Source: Bryobacterales bacterium (GTDB lineage Bacteria; Acidobacteriota; Terriglobia; Bryobacterales; Bryobacteraceae). From it: a stretch of DNA of 18,372 nt. Made by a program: the position numbers and the translations under genes. The notes below the pieces were generated by a model. That model was not told the origin of the DNA and searched no databases. It was given only the letters and a program-made list of their open reading frames with translations. The first letter of the stretch is position 1; each line of letters starts with the position of its first letter. Shown in pieces: positions 6,650-14,393 of the stretch. Location of the stretch: the NCBI GenBank assembly GCA_025353235.1, contig JANXQZ010000621.1, forward strand, positions 1-18,372. Direction: 5' to 3'.

Positions 6650-7840
6650 ATGTCTTATAGTGAAGGCGTGACTAGCTGGCTTGCCTTCTTACTCGGGTGT
6701 GCCGCAGGAGCGGTGCTCGTTTGGCTCTGGCTCCGAACCCAACTAGCTGAACTGCGAATCCGGCGCGACGCAGCTGAGGAGGCAACCTCCAAGCTGGGGC
6801 AAACCTTCCAGTCCCTAGCCGACGCAGCGCTCCGCTCCAACCAGAGCGCTTTTCTGGATGCTGCGCGCTCCACGCTGGACACTGTTCGCGCGCAAATGGC
6901 GGGCGATATCGCGCAGAAGCACACGGCCGTCGAGTGTGTCGTGAAACCGCTCTCCGATTCACTCGGGCGGCTCGAATCTCAAGTTCGCGAGCTGGAGCGG
7001 GAACGCCAGCGCGTCTTCGGCAGCTTGGGAGAGCAACTGCAAAGCCTTGTCCGCGAAACCGTTACGCTTTCCACCGCCCTGCGTACTCCGCAAGCCCGCG
7101 GGCATTGGGGCGAGATCACATTGCGCCGAGTAGCCGAACTCTCCGGCATGATCAAGAATTGCGACTTCCTTGAACAAGAGACGCGCAGTACCGACACCGG
7201 GCGCATCCGGCCCGACATGATCGTTCAGTTGCCCGGCGGACGCTGCCTGATCGTGGACGCCAAAGTGCCGCTCACGGCTTACATGGACGCGGTTGCGGCC
7301 ACCGACGAAACACTCCGCCGGAGCGCCCTCATGAGGCACGCCCGTCAGCTTGCGGAACATGTCAAGCAACTCAGCGGGAAACAATACTGGATGCAATTCC
7401 AGCCAGCTCCGGAACTTGTGGTGCTCTTCCTGCCGGGTGAACACTTCTTCAGCGCCGCCCTCGAACAAAATCCCGCGCTCATCGAGGAAGCCCTGGCGAA
7501 GAAGGTTATCATTGCCACTCCGGTTACCCTGATTTCGGTCCTGAAAGGGATCGCCTACGGCTGGAATCAGGAGCAGCTTGCAGAAAATGCCGAGCAAATC
7601 CGGAAGCTCGCGGCGGAATTTTACGACCGCATTCAAACTGTTCATCAATATTTTGCCGATACGGGCCGACAGCTTGAAAAGACCGTCGAATCCTATAACC
7701 GTTCCGTCGGCTCGTGGGAGTCCCGACTGATTCCATCTCTGCGAAAATTGCGCGAACTCGGCATCGCATCCAGCGGCGAGCCTCCGTCGGCAGAAGTGAT
7801 CGACGTCATCACGCGCCGTCCCCGCGCGGTGGGGGAGTAA
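6650..7840 (+). CDS. rmuC: RmuC family protein (DNA recombination)
   Basis: This 396-residue protein has an N-terminal membrane anchor (about residues 9-28), a long coiled-coil region (about 30-150) and the RmuC core. The core contains GHWGEITLRRVAELSGM, then RPDMIVQLPGG and LIVDAKVPLTAY. Asp189 and the D203-A-K205 motif match the PD-(D/E)xK nuclease-like site assigned to this family, and FLPGEHFFSAAL and ATPVTLISVLKGIAYGW are further conserved blocks. RmuC proteins limit rearrangements between inverted repeats and have been linked to phage defence. The biochemical activity is not settled. The ATG at 6650 lacks a clear Shine-Dalgarno sequence; an in-frame GTG at 6668 is possible. The gene lies 23 nt after the secreted protein and 37 nt before the sensor kinase. 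Confidence 0.92.
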   Translation: MSYSEGVTSWLAFLLGCAAGAVLVWLWLRTQLAELRIRRDAAEEATSKLGQTFQSLADAALRSNQSAFLDAARSTLDTVRAQMAGDIAQKHTAVECVVKPLSDSLGRLESQVRELERERQRVFGSLGEQLQSLVRETVTLSTALRTPQARGHWGEITLRRVAELSGMIKNCDFLEQETRSTDTGRIRPDMIVQLPGGRCLIVDAKVPLTAYMDAVAATDETLRRSALMRHARQLAEHVKQLSGKQYWMQFQPAPELVVLFLPGEHFFSAALEQNPALIEEALAKKVIIATPVTLISVLKGIAYGWNQEQLAENAEQIRKLAAEFYDRIQTVHQYFADTGRQLEKTVESYNRSVGSWESRLIPSLRKLRELGIASSGEPPSAEVIDVITRRPRAVGE

Positions 7841-7877
7841 ACAGCCAGGGACTAAATAGAACCCCTGCTCTCACCGC

Positions 7878-9545
7878 ATGAGAAACCGCATCTTTAGAAG
7901 ATATTTCTGGATCGCGTTCCTCCTCTTTTCCGTCACCTTGTTCGCCATTGATTCTTACGCGATCCGCTCTTCTTCTTCCAGCCGCATCGAGCGTCTCCGG
8001 GCGCAACTCGAATCTGACGCGCGAATCTTATCCGGCGAAACGGTTATCCCTATCGCTGCATGGGTTCCCGTCGCCGCGGCGCGTTCCTGTTTCCGCGTCA
8101 CGGTTCTCGATCCGCAAGGGAACATCGCGGCCGATTCCTCGCCAGGTCTGGAAGCTTCCGATTCTCTCTCGGTGAATACTCCCTTCCCCAACGCCGGAGG
8201 ACCGAGCTGGATTCTTCGGCTCACCTCCTCTTTAAGCGAAGCGAACGCCAGCAATGCAGCTTTTCGCATGCGCCTGCTCGCCATCACCTTATTGAGCATG
8301 GCGCTTGCGCTTGGACTCGCGATTCAGTTCATGCGCTCCTACTCTCGGCGAATCGACCGGCTCCGAACGTACATCGAAGGCCTTCCCGACGCGGGATTGC
8401 CGGACGACGAGCTTCCCGCCGGTGCCGACGAACTTGGATCGCTCGCTCTTTCTCTCCGGCAGACAGCCCCCAAGATCCGCGATCTGCTCGCCAAGCTTAA
8501 GCTCGAAGGCGCGCGCCGCGAAGCAATTCTCGCCAGCATGGTGGAAGGCGTGCTCGCTGTCGATAAAGAATTGCGCGTTACGTTTTGCAACCAATCTTTC
8601 GCGCGCAAGATGGGCGCCCGCATCCCCGTACCCGAAGGATTGCCCCTTCTCGATCTTGCCCGCGACCCGGCCTTGCGGGACATCCTTGTCACCGTGCTCA
8701 AGACCAACCAGCCCATGGAGCGGCGCATTCAGTTGCGAGGCGCGCAGGCTCACTCCTTCGAAGTGCAAGCCGCGCCGCTGGCCGGTCTTCTAGCCCATGG
8801 CGCGCTAGCGATCCTGCACGACGTCACCGAACTCGAGCGTCTGGAGCGGGTGCGGAAAGACTTCGTGGCCAACGTGTCGCACGAACTCCGCACGCCCCTG
8901 GCTGCCATCCGCGGCTATGCGGAAACGCTGCTCGACGGAGCGTTGGAAGACCTGGAGAACAATCGCAAGTTCGTCGAAATTATTTTGTCTCATGCCATCC
9001 GTCTGAACAACATCGCGTCCGATCTTCTCGTGATCTCCGAGCTCGAGTCGAACGGTCCGGCGGCCCATCCCCGCCGCATATCGATTCGGGCCACCATTGA
9101 GTCTGCCCTGCGAACTGTCGAATCCGCCGCCCGAGTTCGCGGGGTCCGCCTGCTCACAGGGCCAGTCGAGGATTTCGAAGTGCTGGGATACGAGATCCGG
9201 CTAGAGCAGGCTTTCGTGAACCTCTTGGACAACGCCATCAAATTCAATAGGCTTGACGGTGAAGTGCGCATCGAGACCCAGGTCGGCCAAGACGGCAAAG
9301 GCGTCATCACCATCGCAGACAGCGGCATCGGCATTCCTTCCGATGATGTTCCCCGCATCTTCGAACGCTTTTACCGCGTCGACAAAGCGCGATCGAGAGC
9401 GGTGGGCGGAACCGGGCTTGGCCTCTCCATCGTGAAGCACGTGGTCGAGCAGATGGGCGGCTCGATTCGCGTGGAAAGCCAGCTGGGCAAAGGGTCTCAA
9501 TTCACGGTCACTCTGCCAGCGCACATCACGCATCAGGTCTCTTGA
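7878..9545 (+). CDS. PhoR-type membrane sensor histidine kinase
   Basis: This 555-residue kinase has the PhoR layout. TM1 is at about residues 10-29, followed by a periplasmic segment of about 100 residues with FRVTVLDPQGNIAADS. TM2 is at about 132-154, then a HAMP-like linker and a PAS domain (about 212-320, ILASMVEGVLAVDKEL). HisKA has the intact motif VSHELRTPLAAIRGY with His335 as phosphoacceptor. The HATPase domain shows N box NLLDNAIKFN, G1 DSGIGIP, F box IFERFYRVD and G2 GGTGLGLSIV. It senses an envelope signal and phosphorylates a response regulator. PhoR would imply phosphate, but no phoB, pst or phoU gene is nearby, so the signal is not assigned. No Shine-Dalgarno is obvious at ATG 7878. 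Its last codons overlap the inverted repeat preceding vapBC. Confidence 0.92.
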   Translation: MRNRIFRRYFWIAFLLFSVTLFAIDSYAIRSSSSSRIERLRAQLESDARILSGETVIPIAAWVPVAAARSCFRVTVLDPQGNIAADSSPGLEASDSLSVNTPFPNAGGPSWILRLTSSLSEANASNAAFRMRLLAITLLSMALALGLAIQFMRSYSRRIDRLRTYIEGLPDAGLPDDELPAGADELGSLALSLRQTAPKIRDLLAKLKLEGARREAILASMVEGVLAVDKELRVTFCNQSFARKMGARIPVPEGLPLLDLARDPALRDILVTVLKTNQPMERRIQLRGAQAHSFEVQAAPLAGLLAHGALAILHDVTELERLERVRKDFVANVSHELRTPLAAIRGYAETLLDGALEDLENNRKFVEIILSHAIRLNNIASDLLVISELESNGPAAHPRRISIRATIESALRTVESAARVRGVRLLTGPVEDFEVLGYEIRLEQAFVNLLDNAIKFNRLDGEVRIETQVGQDGKGVITIADSGIGIPSDDVPRIFERFYRVDKARSRAVGGTGLGLSIVKHVVEQMGGSIRVESQLGKGSQFTVTLPAHITHQVS

Positions 9546-9554
9546 TGTTTGATG
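9524..9554. promoter_or_regulatory. Symmetric four-half-site inverted repeat, likely vapBC operator
   Basis: The pattern is CATCA-N2-CATCA-N7-TGATG-N2-TGATG, exactly symmetric about base 9539. It ends 22 nt before the antitoxin ATG and overlaps the last codons of the sensor kinase. Ribbon-helix-helix antitoxins such as VapB bind paired inverted half-sites in front of their own genes, so autoregulation by the VapBC complex is the natural reading. Two further GATGC copies lie just downstream (9551-9555, 9559-9564 region). Confidence 0.5.
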
Positions 9555-9576
9555 CACGATGCGATATGCTCTAAGC

Positions 9577-9801
9577 ATGCGAACTACATTTGATATCGAA
9601 GACGACGTTCTGCAAATCGCCAAGGAACTAGCCGCCCAACAGCAAAAAACCACGGGGCAAATGATTTCTTTCCTGGTCAGACAAGCGCTGGAACCCAAAT
9701 CGGCTGCCAGAACACGCAATGGCGTTCCCCTCTTTCAGCCCAAGCTCGGAGCAGCGAAACCCAGCATGGAACTGGTGAATCAACTGCGGGACGCGGAATG
9801 A
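9577..9801 (+). CDS. Ribbon-helix-helix antitoxin, VapB-like
   Basis: This 74-residue protein begins MRTTFDIEDDVLQIAKELA, the typical N-terminal beta strand and first helix of a ribbon-helix-helix DNA-binding antitoxin. A second helix follows (KTTGQMISFLVRQAL). A flexible toxin-binding tail contains NGVPLFQPK and ends MELVNQLRDAE. The tail would wrap and block the PIN toxin encoded next. I chose ATG 9577 over ATG 9559 because family members start with MRTT-D; no Shine-Dalgarno is obvious for either. The stop overlaps the toxin start (ATGA), the standard coupling in vapBC operons. The symmetric repeat upstream is a probable autoregulatory site. Confidence 0.87.
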   Translation: MRTTFDIEDDVLQIAKELAAQQQKTTGQMISFLVRQALEPKSAARTRNGVPLFQPKLGAAKPSMELVNQLRDAE

Positions 9802-10256
9802 GCGGAACTCCGCTGCTCGATGTGAATGTGCTCATCGCCCTGTTCGATCCGGCCCATCCTTACCATTCAGCCGCGCACGATTGGTTCGGTGCAAACCGCA
9901 AGCGAGGCTGGGCCACCTGCCCCATCACGCAGAACGGGTTCATCCGCGTGCTCACTAATCCGGCCTATCCAACCGTTTCGGCAACAACGGTGGAAGCCGT
10001 CCAGAGCCTTGGGACGTTTTGCGCCAGTCCTGATCACGAGTTCTGGCCCGGAGATGCTTCGTTGCTCGATACCGAACTCTTCCGCCCGGCCTTGATTGGA
10101 GGATCGAAGAAGGTTACCGACGTTTACCTGCTCGGGCTCGCTGTAAAGATGGGCGGGAAGCTTGCAACGTTCGACCGTTCTATTTCAATCAAGGCCGTCG
10201 TCGGCGCCCAGGCCAGTCACCTGCGTCTGCTGGGCGGCCACGTCCCAAATCGTTAA
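9798..10256 (+). CDS. PIN-domain ribonuclease toxin, VapC-like
   Basis: This 152-residue PIN-domain toxin has acidic residues at Asp8 (LLDVNVLIAL), Asp109 (VTDVYLLGLA) and Asp127 (LATFDRSI), which would coordinate Mg2+ for RNA cleavage. The position usually held by Glu is Gln45 in CPITQNGFIRVL. From memory other members of this PIN subfamily carry Q or E here, so this need not mean loss of activity. The target RNA (tRNA or rRNA in studied VapC toxins) cannot be read from sequence. The start overlaps the antitoxin stop by four bases. The TAA stop interleaves with that of the convergent oxidoreductase gene (TTAA at 10253-10256), leaving no room for a terminator between them. Confidence 0.9.
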   Translation: MSGTPLLDVNVLIALFDPAHPYHSAAHDWFGANRKRGWATCPITQNGFIRVLTNPAYPTVSATTVEAVQSLGTFCASPDHEFWPGDASLLDTELFRPALIGGSKKVTDVYLLGLAVKMGGKLATFDRSISIKAVVGAQASHLRLLGGHVPNR

Positions 10257-11611
10257 ACTTCCAGCTTCCAAGGTTTCCGATACTCCCGCTTCAAGAACGA
10301 GTGTGCTGCAGATTGCTCGGTGGTCCATTTCTGCTGATCCCACGTCAGCCGCAGTTTACTCCGAAGAGCGACATTGCCCAGCAGACACGTCGCGGTGGAA
10401 CGATTGCAAACTTCAATATCGCTAATGGGTTTCTGCCGAGTCTTCACGCAGTCCAGAAAGTTCGCCCAGTGATTTAAATTGCCGCTGTCTTCGGACTTCA
10501 CGTCCGCCTCGGCCATCAGCGGGATCATTTCGGGCCGCTGCCCCGGCTGCGACGAACGCCCCATTGTCATCTCGGGAACGATCTTGTAGCCGCCTCGATC
10601 AAGAAACATTGTGCCTTTAGTTCCGCAAAACAAGATTCCGCCATTCTTTCCGAACATCGATTGCGAATTCGCCGAGCGCCTCTCATAAGTCGCGATGAAC
10701 CCGCTCGGATACGTGTACGTCACCTGCATTGTGTCCGGCGTTTCCGTATTGTCCTTCACGAAAAGCTTGCCTCCCATCGCGGTAATCTCAGTTGGCATCT
10801 CTTCCTTGAAAGCCATCTGCACGATGTCGAGCCAGTGAACGCCCCAATCCGTCATCATCCCGCCGGCATAATCCCAGAACCAGCGAAAGGTTGAAAAATA
10901 ACGGTCCTGCGGATCGACGCCGAAACGATTCGCATTGTAGGGACGCATCGGCGTGGGACCCAGCCACATGTCCCAATCAAGCGTCGACGGCGGCTCCGTA
11001 TCGGGCGGGTTGCCGAACCCTTCCGGCTTGTCGTTCCCGTAATTCCACGTGCGCACAAACGTGATGTCACCCAGGTCGCCGTTGCGCACGATTTCAACCG
11101 CCTTCTGAAAATGTTTAGCAGACCGCTGCATCGTGCCGGCTTGCACTACGCGGTTATATTTGCGAGAAGCCTGCACCATCTTCGTGCCTTCATCTACTAC
11201 CGTGCAGATCGGCTTTTCGACGTACACGTCCTTGCCTGCCTTGCAAGCGGCCACCGTCATGTAGGCGTGCCAGTGGTCCGGTGTCGAGATGCATACCACG
11301 TCAATCGATTTGTCGGCCAATACTTCGCGAAAATCGCGATAGGGCTTGGCCTGCTTCTTGCTGATGTCCACCGCCCAGTCGAGATTCCTCTGGTATATGT
11401 CGCATACCGCAACCGGAACCAGGTTCTCCTGCTTCATTGAATACGACAGGTTGGATCGCCCCATCTTGCCCATGCCAATGTAGGCGGCGTTAACCTTGTC
11501 GTTCGCTCCTTTCACGTTTCCCGTGAAGAGGGACGTGGTCAGCGCGGCGGCGCTGGAAGCTTTAAGAAAATCTCGGCGGGGAGTACTCGAAGTGTCCATA
11601 TCGATATCCAT
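10253..11611 (-). CDS. Tat-exported Gfo/Idh/MocA family oxidoreductase
   Basis: This NAD(P)-dependent dehydrogenase has 452 residues, or 448 if started at the ATG at 11599. The twin-arginine signal has RRDFLKASSAAAL directly after the start, predicting folded export. The Rossmann fold shows AYIGMGKMGRSN, then VCISTPDHWHAYM and the family motif YVEKPI. The C-terminal alpha/beta domain contains DWGVHWLDIVQMAF. Relatives act on sugars, inositols or glycosides, and Solibacter-type genomes carry many exported paralogues; the substrate is unknown. The open frame extends to 11707, but that extension lacks the signal and overlaps the divergent gene, so I start at 11611. The gap to the divergent UvrC-like start is only 28 nt, so their promoters must overlap. 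Confidence 0.92.
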   Translation of the reverse strand: MDIDMDTSSTPRRDFLKASSAAALTTSLFTGNVKGANDKVNAAYIGMGKMGRSNLSYSMKQENLVPVAVCDIYQRNLDWAVDISKKQAKPYRDFREVLADKSIDVVCISTPDHWHAYMTVAACKAGKDVYVEKPICTVVDEGTKMVQASRKYNRVVQAGTMQRSAKHFQKAVEIVRNGDLGDITFVRTWNYGNDKPEGFGNPPDTEPPSTLDWDMWLGPTPMRPYNANRFGVDPQDRYFSTFRWFWDYAGGMMTDWGVHWLDIVQMAFKEEMPTEITAMGGKLFVKDNTETPDTMQVTYTYPSGFIATYERRSANSQSMFGKNGGILFCGTKGTMFLDRGGYKIVPEMTMGRSSQPGQRPEMIPLMAEADVKSEDSGNLNHWANFLDCVKTRQKPISDIEVCNRSTATCLLGNVALRSKLRLTWDQQKWTTEQSAAHSFLKREYRKPWKLEV

Positions 11612-11639
11612 TCTAGTAGACAATGCAGGAAGAGCTTGC

Positions 11640-12743
11640 ATGCTGGCGCCGCCCTCGATCATTGAAGCCCACCAGTTCGACGAGCAGATCCCGCTGCTGC
11701 CCAACACGGAGGCTGTTTTCGTGGTGTGGGCCGGCGCTCAATCCACCTACCTCACGAAGACCAGCATGCTTCGCCGACGCGTGCAGCGCGTCTTGCCAGG
11801 CACTGCACCTCCCGGGCGCGGGCTGAATTTGACCGGCGTAGCAACGCGCATCGAGTACTGGCTCTCCGGATCCCGCTTCGAATCGGGATTAATCTATTAC
11901 GACCTGGCCAAGCGCCAGCACCCGGATTCGTACTTGAAGGTACTCAAGCTGCGAATGCCCACTTACGTGCGGCTGCTGCTGGCCAACACATTCCCGCGCA
12001 CGCAAGTAACGGCCCGGCTAGGAGCCAGCGCGTCGTTAAATTACGGTCCCTTCCGCACGAGGGCCGCAGCCGACCAATTCGAAACGCAGATGCTGGACCT
12101 ATTTCAGATTCGTCGCTGCCAAGATGATCTCGCGCCTCGTCCAGAGCATCCCGGCTGCATCTACGGCGAGATGAACATGTGCCTGCGCCCCTGTCAGGAG
12201 GTGGTGCACGCCGAAGAGTACCGCAGCGAGGTAAATCGCGTGGCGGAGTTCCTCACCCAAAATGGACGATCCATGATCCAAACCGTCGGGGCAGCGCGGG
12301 AACGTCTGAGCGAGGAGATGAATTTTGAAGAAGCCGCGCGCCAGCACAAGCGGCTGGATAAGCTGAATCAACTGCTCGCTCTCCGGGACGACTTGGCATG
12401 CGATATCGACCGGCTCTTCGGAGTGGCAATCACCACGGCTTCGTCGCCCGATACCGTGAAGCTGTGGTTTGTCTGTCAAGGCTGCTGGCAGGTGCCTTGC
12501 GAGTTCCCGCTCACGTCGCACGTATCTCTCGATCGCCGTTTGCGCGAACTGGTAGCGAGCTTGCAGCCGGTGTTGGGGGCACGGCAGGAGAGGCAGGAGC
12601 ATCTCGCTCTGCTGGCTCGCTGGAATTACTCTTCGTGGCGGGACGGCGACTGGGTCCAATTCGAATCGCTTGAGCAGGTGCCCTATCGTAAAGTTGTGCG
12701 CGCAATTTCTCGGGTTCACAGCACGCAGGTGGTACCCGCTTAG
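11640..12743 (+). CDS. UvrC-like protein lacking the C-terminal nuclease, GIY-YIG degenerate
   Basis: This 367-residue protein aligns by eye with the N-terminal half of excinuclease subunit UvrC. The GIY-YIG region (about residues 22-100) is altered: EAVFVVW replaces the usual PGVY start and TYLTK replaces YVGK. Tyr86 sits where the metal-binding Glu of LLLE--LI is expected, so incision activity is doubtful. A four-cysteine set is retained at 160, 173, 181 and 185 (CIYGEMNMCLRPC), matching the cysteines reported to hold an Fe-S cluster in UvrC. A UVR helical hairpin (about 222-255, MNFEEAARQHKRLDKL) is where UvrC meets UvrB. The RNase H-like nuclease and (HhH)2 domains are absent. AGGAAG at 11628-11633 is an ideal ribosome site for ATG 11640. 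It converges on the NtrC-like gene with 6 nt between stops. Confidence 0.83.
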   Translation: MLAPPSIIEAHQFDEQIPLLPNTEAVFVVWAGAQSTYLTKTSMLRRRVQRVLPGTAPPGRGLNLTGVATRIEYWLSGSRFESGLIYYDLAKRQHPDSYLKVLKLRMPTYVRLLLANTFPRTQVTARLGASASLNYGPFRTRAAADQFETQMLDLFQIRRCQDDLAPRPEHPGCIYGEMNMCLRPCQEVVHAEEYRSEVNRVAEFLTQNGRSMIQTVGAARERLSEEMNFEEAARQHKRLDKLNQLLALRDDLACDIDRLFGVAITTASSPDTVKLWFVCQGCWQVPCEFPLTSHVSLDRRLRELVASLQPVLGARQERQEHLALLARWNYSSWRDGDWVQFESLEQVPYRKVVRAISRVHSTQVVPA

Positions 12744-12749
12744 CCGTGT

Positions 12750-14234
12750 CTAATGCGAGGCATGTGCCGCTTTCGGAGCCGCCAGCAAACGATACAACGT
12801 CGCCCGGCTGACCCCTAGCACCGAAGCCGTCTTCAGCTTGTCTCCCTCGAGATGCTGCAAAACCTTCCGCGCATGTGAGCGTTGAATCTCGCCCACCGAG
12901 ACGAGTTCCACCTGCGGGGCAGTCCAAGCCGGATTGCCATGGAAATGATCGGGCAACTCTCGGACATCGATGCGCCCCGATTCCGTCATCATGCAGCCAT
13001 GTCCGATCGCATTCTCCAATTCTCGAACGTTTCCCGGCCAACCATAGCAAGCCAGCAGCATCTCTGCGCGCCGCGTCAGGCCGTCAATGCGTTTGCTGAA
13101 CGACCGCGAGAAATGATCCATATAGTGTCGAAGAAGCAGCGGAACGTCTTCCTTGCGTTCCAGCAGCGAAGGCAGTCTAATCTCGGCCATCGATAGCCGC
13201 GAAAACAGGTCTGCCCGCAACTCTTTCGCCCGAACCATCGAGCGCGGATTGCAACTCGTCCCCGCAATCACCCGCACGCTGATCCCACGAGTGGCGGACG
13301 ACCCAAGACGCTGCACCTCCTGATTCTGGATGGCGCGCAGCAGCTTACCTTGCGTCCTGGGCCGGAGTTTGCCGATCTCGTCCAGAAACAGAGTGCCTCC
13401 ATGAGCCGCCTCCAAGATCCCGCTTCTGTCGCACAGAGCGCCTGGAAACGCCCCCGCTACGTGCCCGAACAGTTCGCTTTGAGCCGCCTCATCCGATGTG
13501 GACGAACAGTTGCAAATTATAAAAGGTCCCGACGCGGCAGGGCTGAGCCGATGAATGGCCTTCGCCGTCAGCTCCTTTCCCGTGCCAGGCGCGCCCGAGA
13601 CCAGAGCGCTTCGGAAATGGGGCGCCAAGCGCGCCACGCGAGCGAAGACGTCCTGCATGAGCGGGCTCCTGCCGATCATCCCTTCAAAGCAATGGGCCTG
13701 CGCTAATTGTTCGTCCAACAGCCAGGCCCGGTCGCGACGCTGCGCTTCGCTTATGAATCGGGCCATGCGCTCGCGCAGCCTGTCTAGGGAAAGCGGCTTA
13801 CTCACATAGTCGGATGCGCCTTTCTGAACGGCTTCGGCCGCCCGGTCCGACGAGTAGCGAGCGGTCATGAGAACAACATTGATCGCAGAATCCACCTCGA
13901 GAATCCGTTCCATGGCTCGCATGCCGGACAGACCTGGATTCGTGCTGTCCAGCAGAACCACCTGGGGTCGCCGCTTTTTCACGATATCAAAGCCGACGTC
14001 CGGATCGTTCGCAGCGATAAATTCAATCTCCGAACGGCTGAAGGCGCCGGAAAGAGATGCCAGACACTGTCGATCGTCATCGATCGCGAGAACCAGGAGC
14101 TTGTGTCCGGAGGGGGCCGTAGAAGGAGTCTGGCTCGTTCTGAACAATTCGAGCGGCCCTCGGGCTGGCTTGAGAGCCTCGTGCCCATAGGATGCGGCGG
14201 CTTCATAGTCGCGGTGCTGGGGTGCGGATGCCAC
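12750..14234 (-). CDS. NtrC-family response regulator (receiver, AAA+, Fis HTH) with altered GAFTGA loop
   Basis: This 494-residue regulator starts at GTG 14234, which has CGGAGG six bases upstream. A variable N-terminal stretch of about 45 residues precedes a receiver domain (about 46-165) with Asp96 as phosphoacceptor (VVLLDSTNPG) and Lys146 in SKP. The AAA+ sigma-54 activator domain (about 185-410) shows Walker A SGAPGTGKE, Walker B TLFLDE, arginines Arg340 and Arg346 (RADLFSRL) and GWPGNVRELENAI. The sigma-54-contacting GAFTGA is GAFPGA here, with Pro264 (codon 13443-13445) for Thr. A Fis-type helix-turn-helix ends the protein (about 465-485, TASVLGVSRATLYRLL). No cognate kinase is adjacent. 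It diverges from the LysM gene, whose upstream region has a sigma-54-like promoter, so that gene pair is a likely target, or the loop change makes it a repressor. Confidence 0.92.
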   Translation of the reverse strand: MASAPQHRDYEAAASYGHEALKPARGPLELFRTSQTPSTAPSGHKLLVLAIDDDRQCLASLSGAFSRSEIEFIAANDPDVGFDIVKKRRPQVVLLDSTNPGLSGMRAMERILEVDSAINVVLMTARYSSDRAAEAVQKGASDYVSKPLSLDRLRERMARFISEAQRRDRAWLLDEQLAQAHCFEGMIGRSPLMQDVFARVARLAPHFRSALVSGAPGTGKELTAKAIHRLSPAASGPFIICNCSSTSDEAAQSELFGHVAGAFPGALCDRSGILEAAHGGTLFLDEIGKLRPRTQGKLLRAIQNQEVQRLGSSATRGISVRVIAGTSCNPRSMVRAKELRADLFSRLSMAEIRLPSLLERKEDVPLLLRHYMDHFSRSFSKRIDGLTRRAEMLLACYGWPGNVRELENAIGHGCMMTESGRIDVRELPDHFHGNPAWTAPQVELVSVGEIQRSHARKVLQHLEGDKLKTASVLGVSRATLYRLLAAPKAAHASH

Positions 14235-14296
14235 AATTACCCTCCGGAGTTGCAAAGGAGGCTGAACCTGCCGTTGTAGTATGGTGATGCGACTAA

Positions 14297-14333
14297 GTTG
14301 GCCTCGTAAGTGCTTTAGTGTCGTGAGGCCAAC
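14297..14333. repeat. Perfect 9-bp inverted repeat in the bEBP/LysM intergenic region
   Basis: GTTGGCCTC (14297-14305) and GAGGCCAAC (14325-14333) are perfect reverse complements separated by 19 bases. It is a possible operator for the divergent NtrC-like regulator. The left arm coincides with the -24 element of the sigma-54-like promoter, and the right arm begins at its predicted start site. A protein bound here would be expected to block rather than activate; an RNA hairpin at the 5' end is an alternative. Confidence 0.55.
14299..14315 (+). promoter_or_regulatory. Sigma-54 type -24/-12 promoter before the LysM gene
   Basis: TTGGC (-24 element) and TGCTT (-12 element) have the invariant GG (14300-14301) and GC (14312-14313) exactly 12 bases apart, the strict spacing of sigma-54 promoters. 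Predicted transcription start is about 14325, giving a leader of about 70 nt before ATG 14394. The divergent gene encodes a sigma-54-activator family protein, which supports the call. The minus strand of the repeat does not have this spacing. Confidence 0.5.
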
Positions 14334-14393
14334 GATTGTTACATCACAACGTTAGACCTGAAACAAAATCTAGATAGAAAAAGGGAGAACCAC

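Noticed and set aside
6959..7648. A 229-residue minus-strand open frame inside rmuC
   Set aside because: The plus strand there encodes the well conserved RmuC core with intact motifs; the reverse frame is a high-GC shadow.
6650..10256. A defence island made of RmuC and VapBC
   Set aside because: Both have been linked to phage resistance, but they are separated by a housekeeping-type sensor kinase and no other defence gene is nearby.
11496..11639. A 48-residue N-terminal extension of the UvrC-like protein
   Set aside because: It lies opposite the Tat signal of the divergent oxidoreductase, and ATG 11640 has an ideal AGGAAG at six bases.
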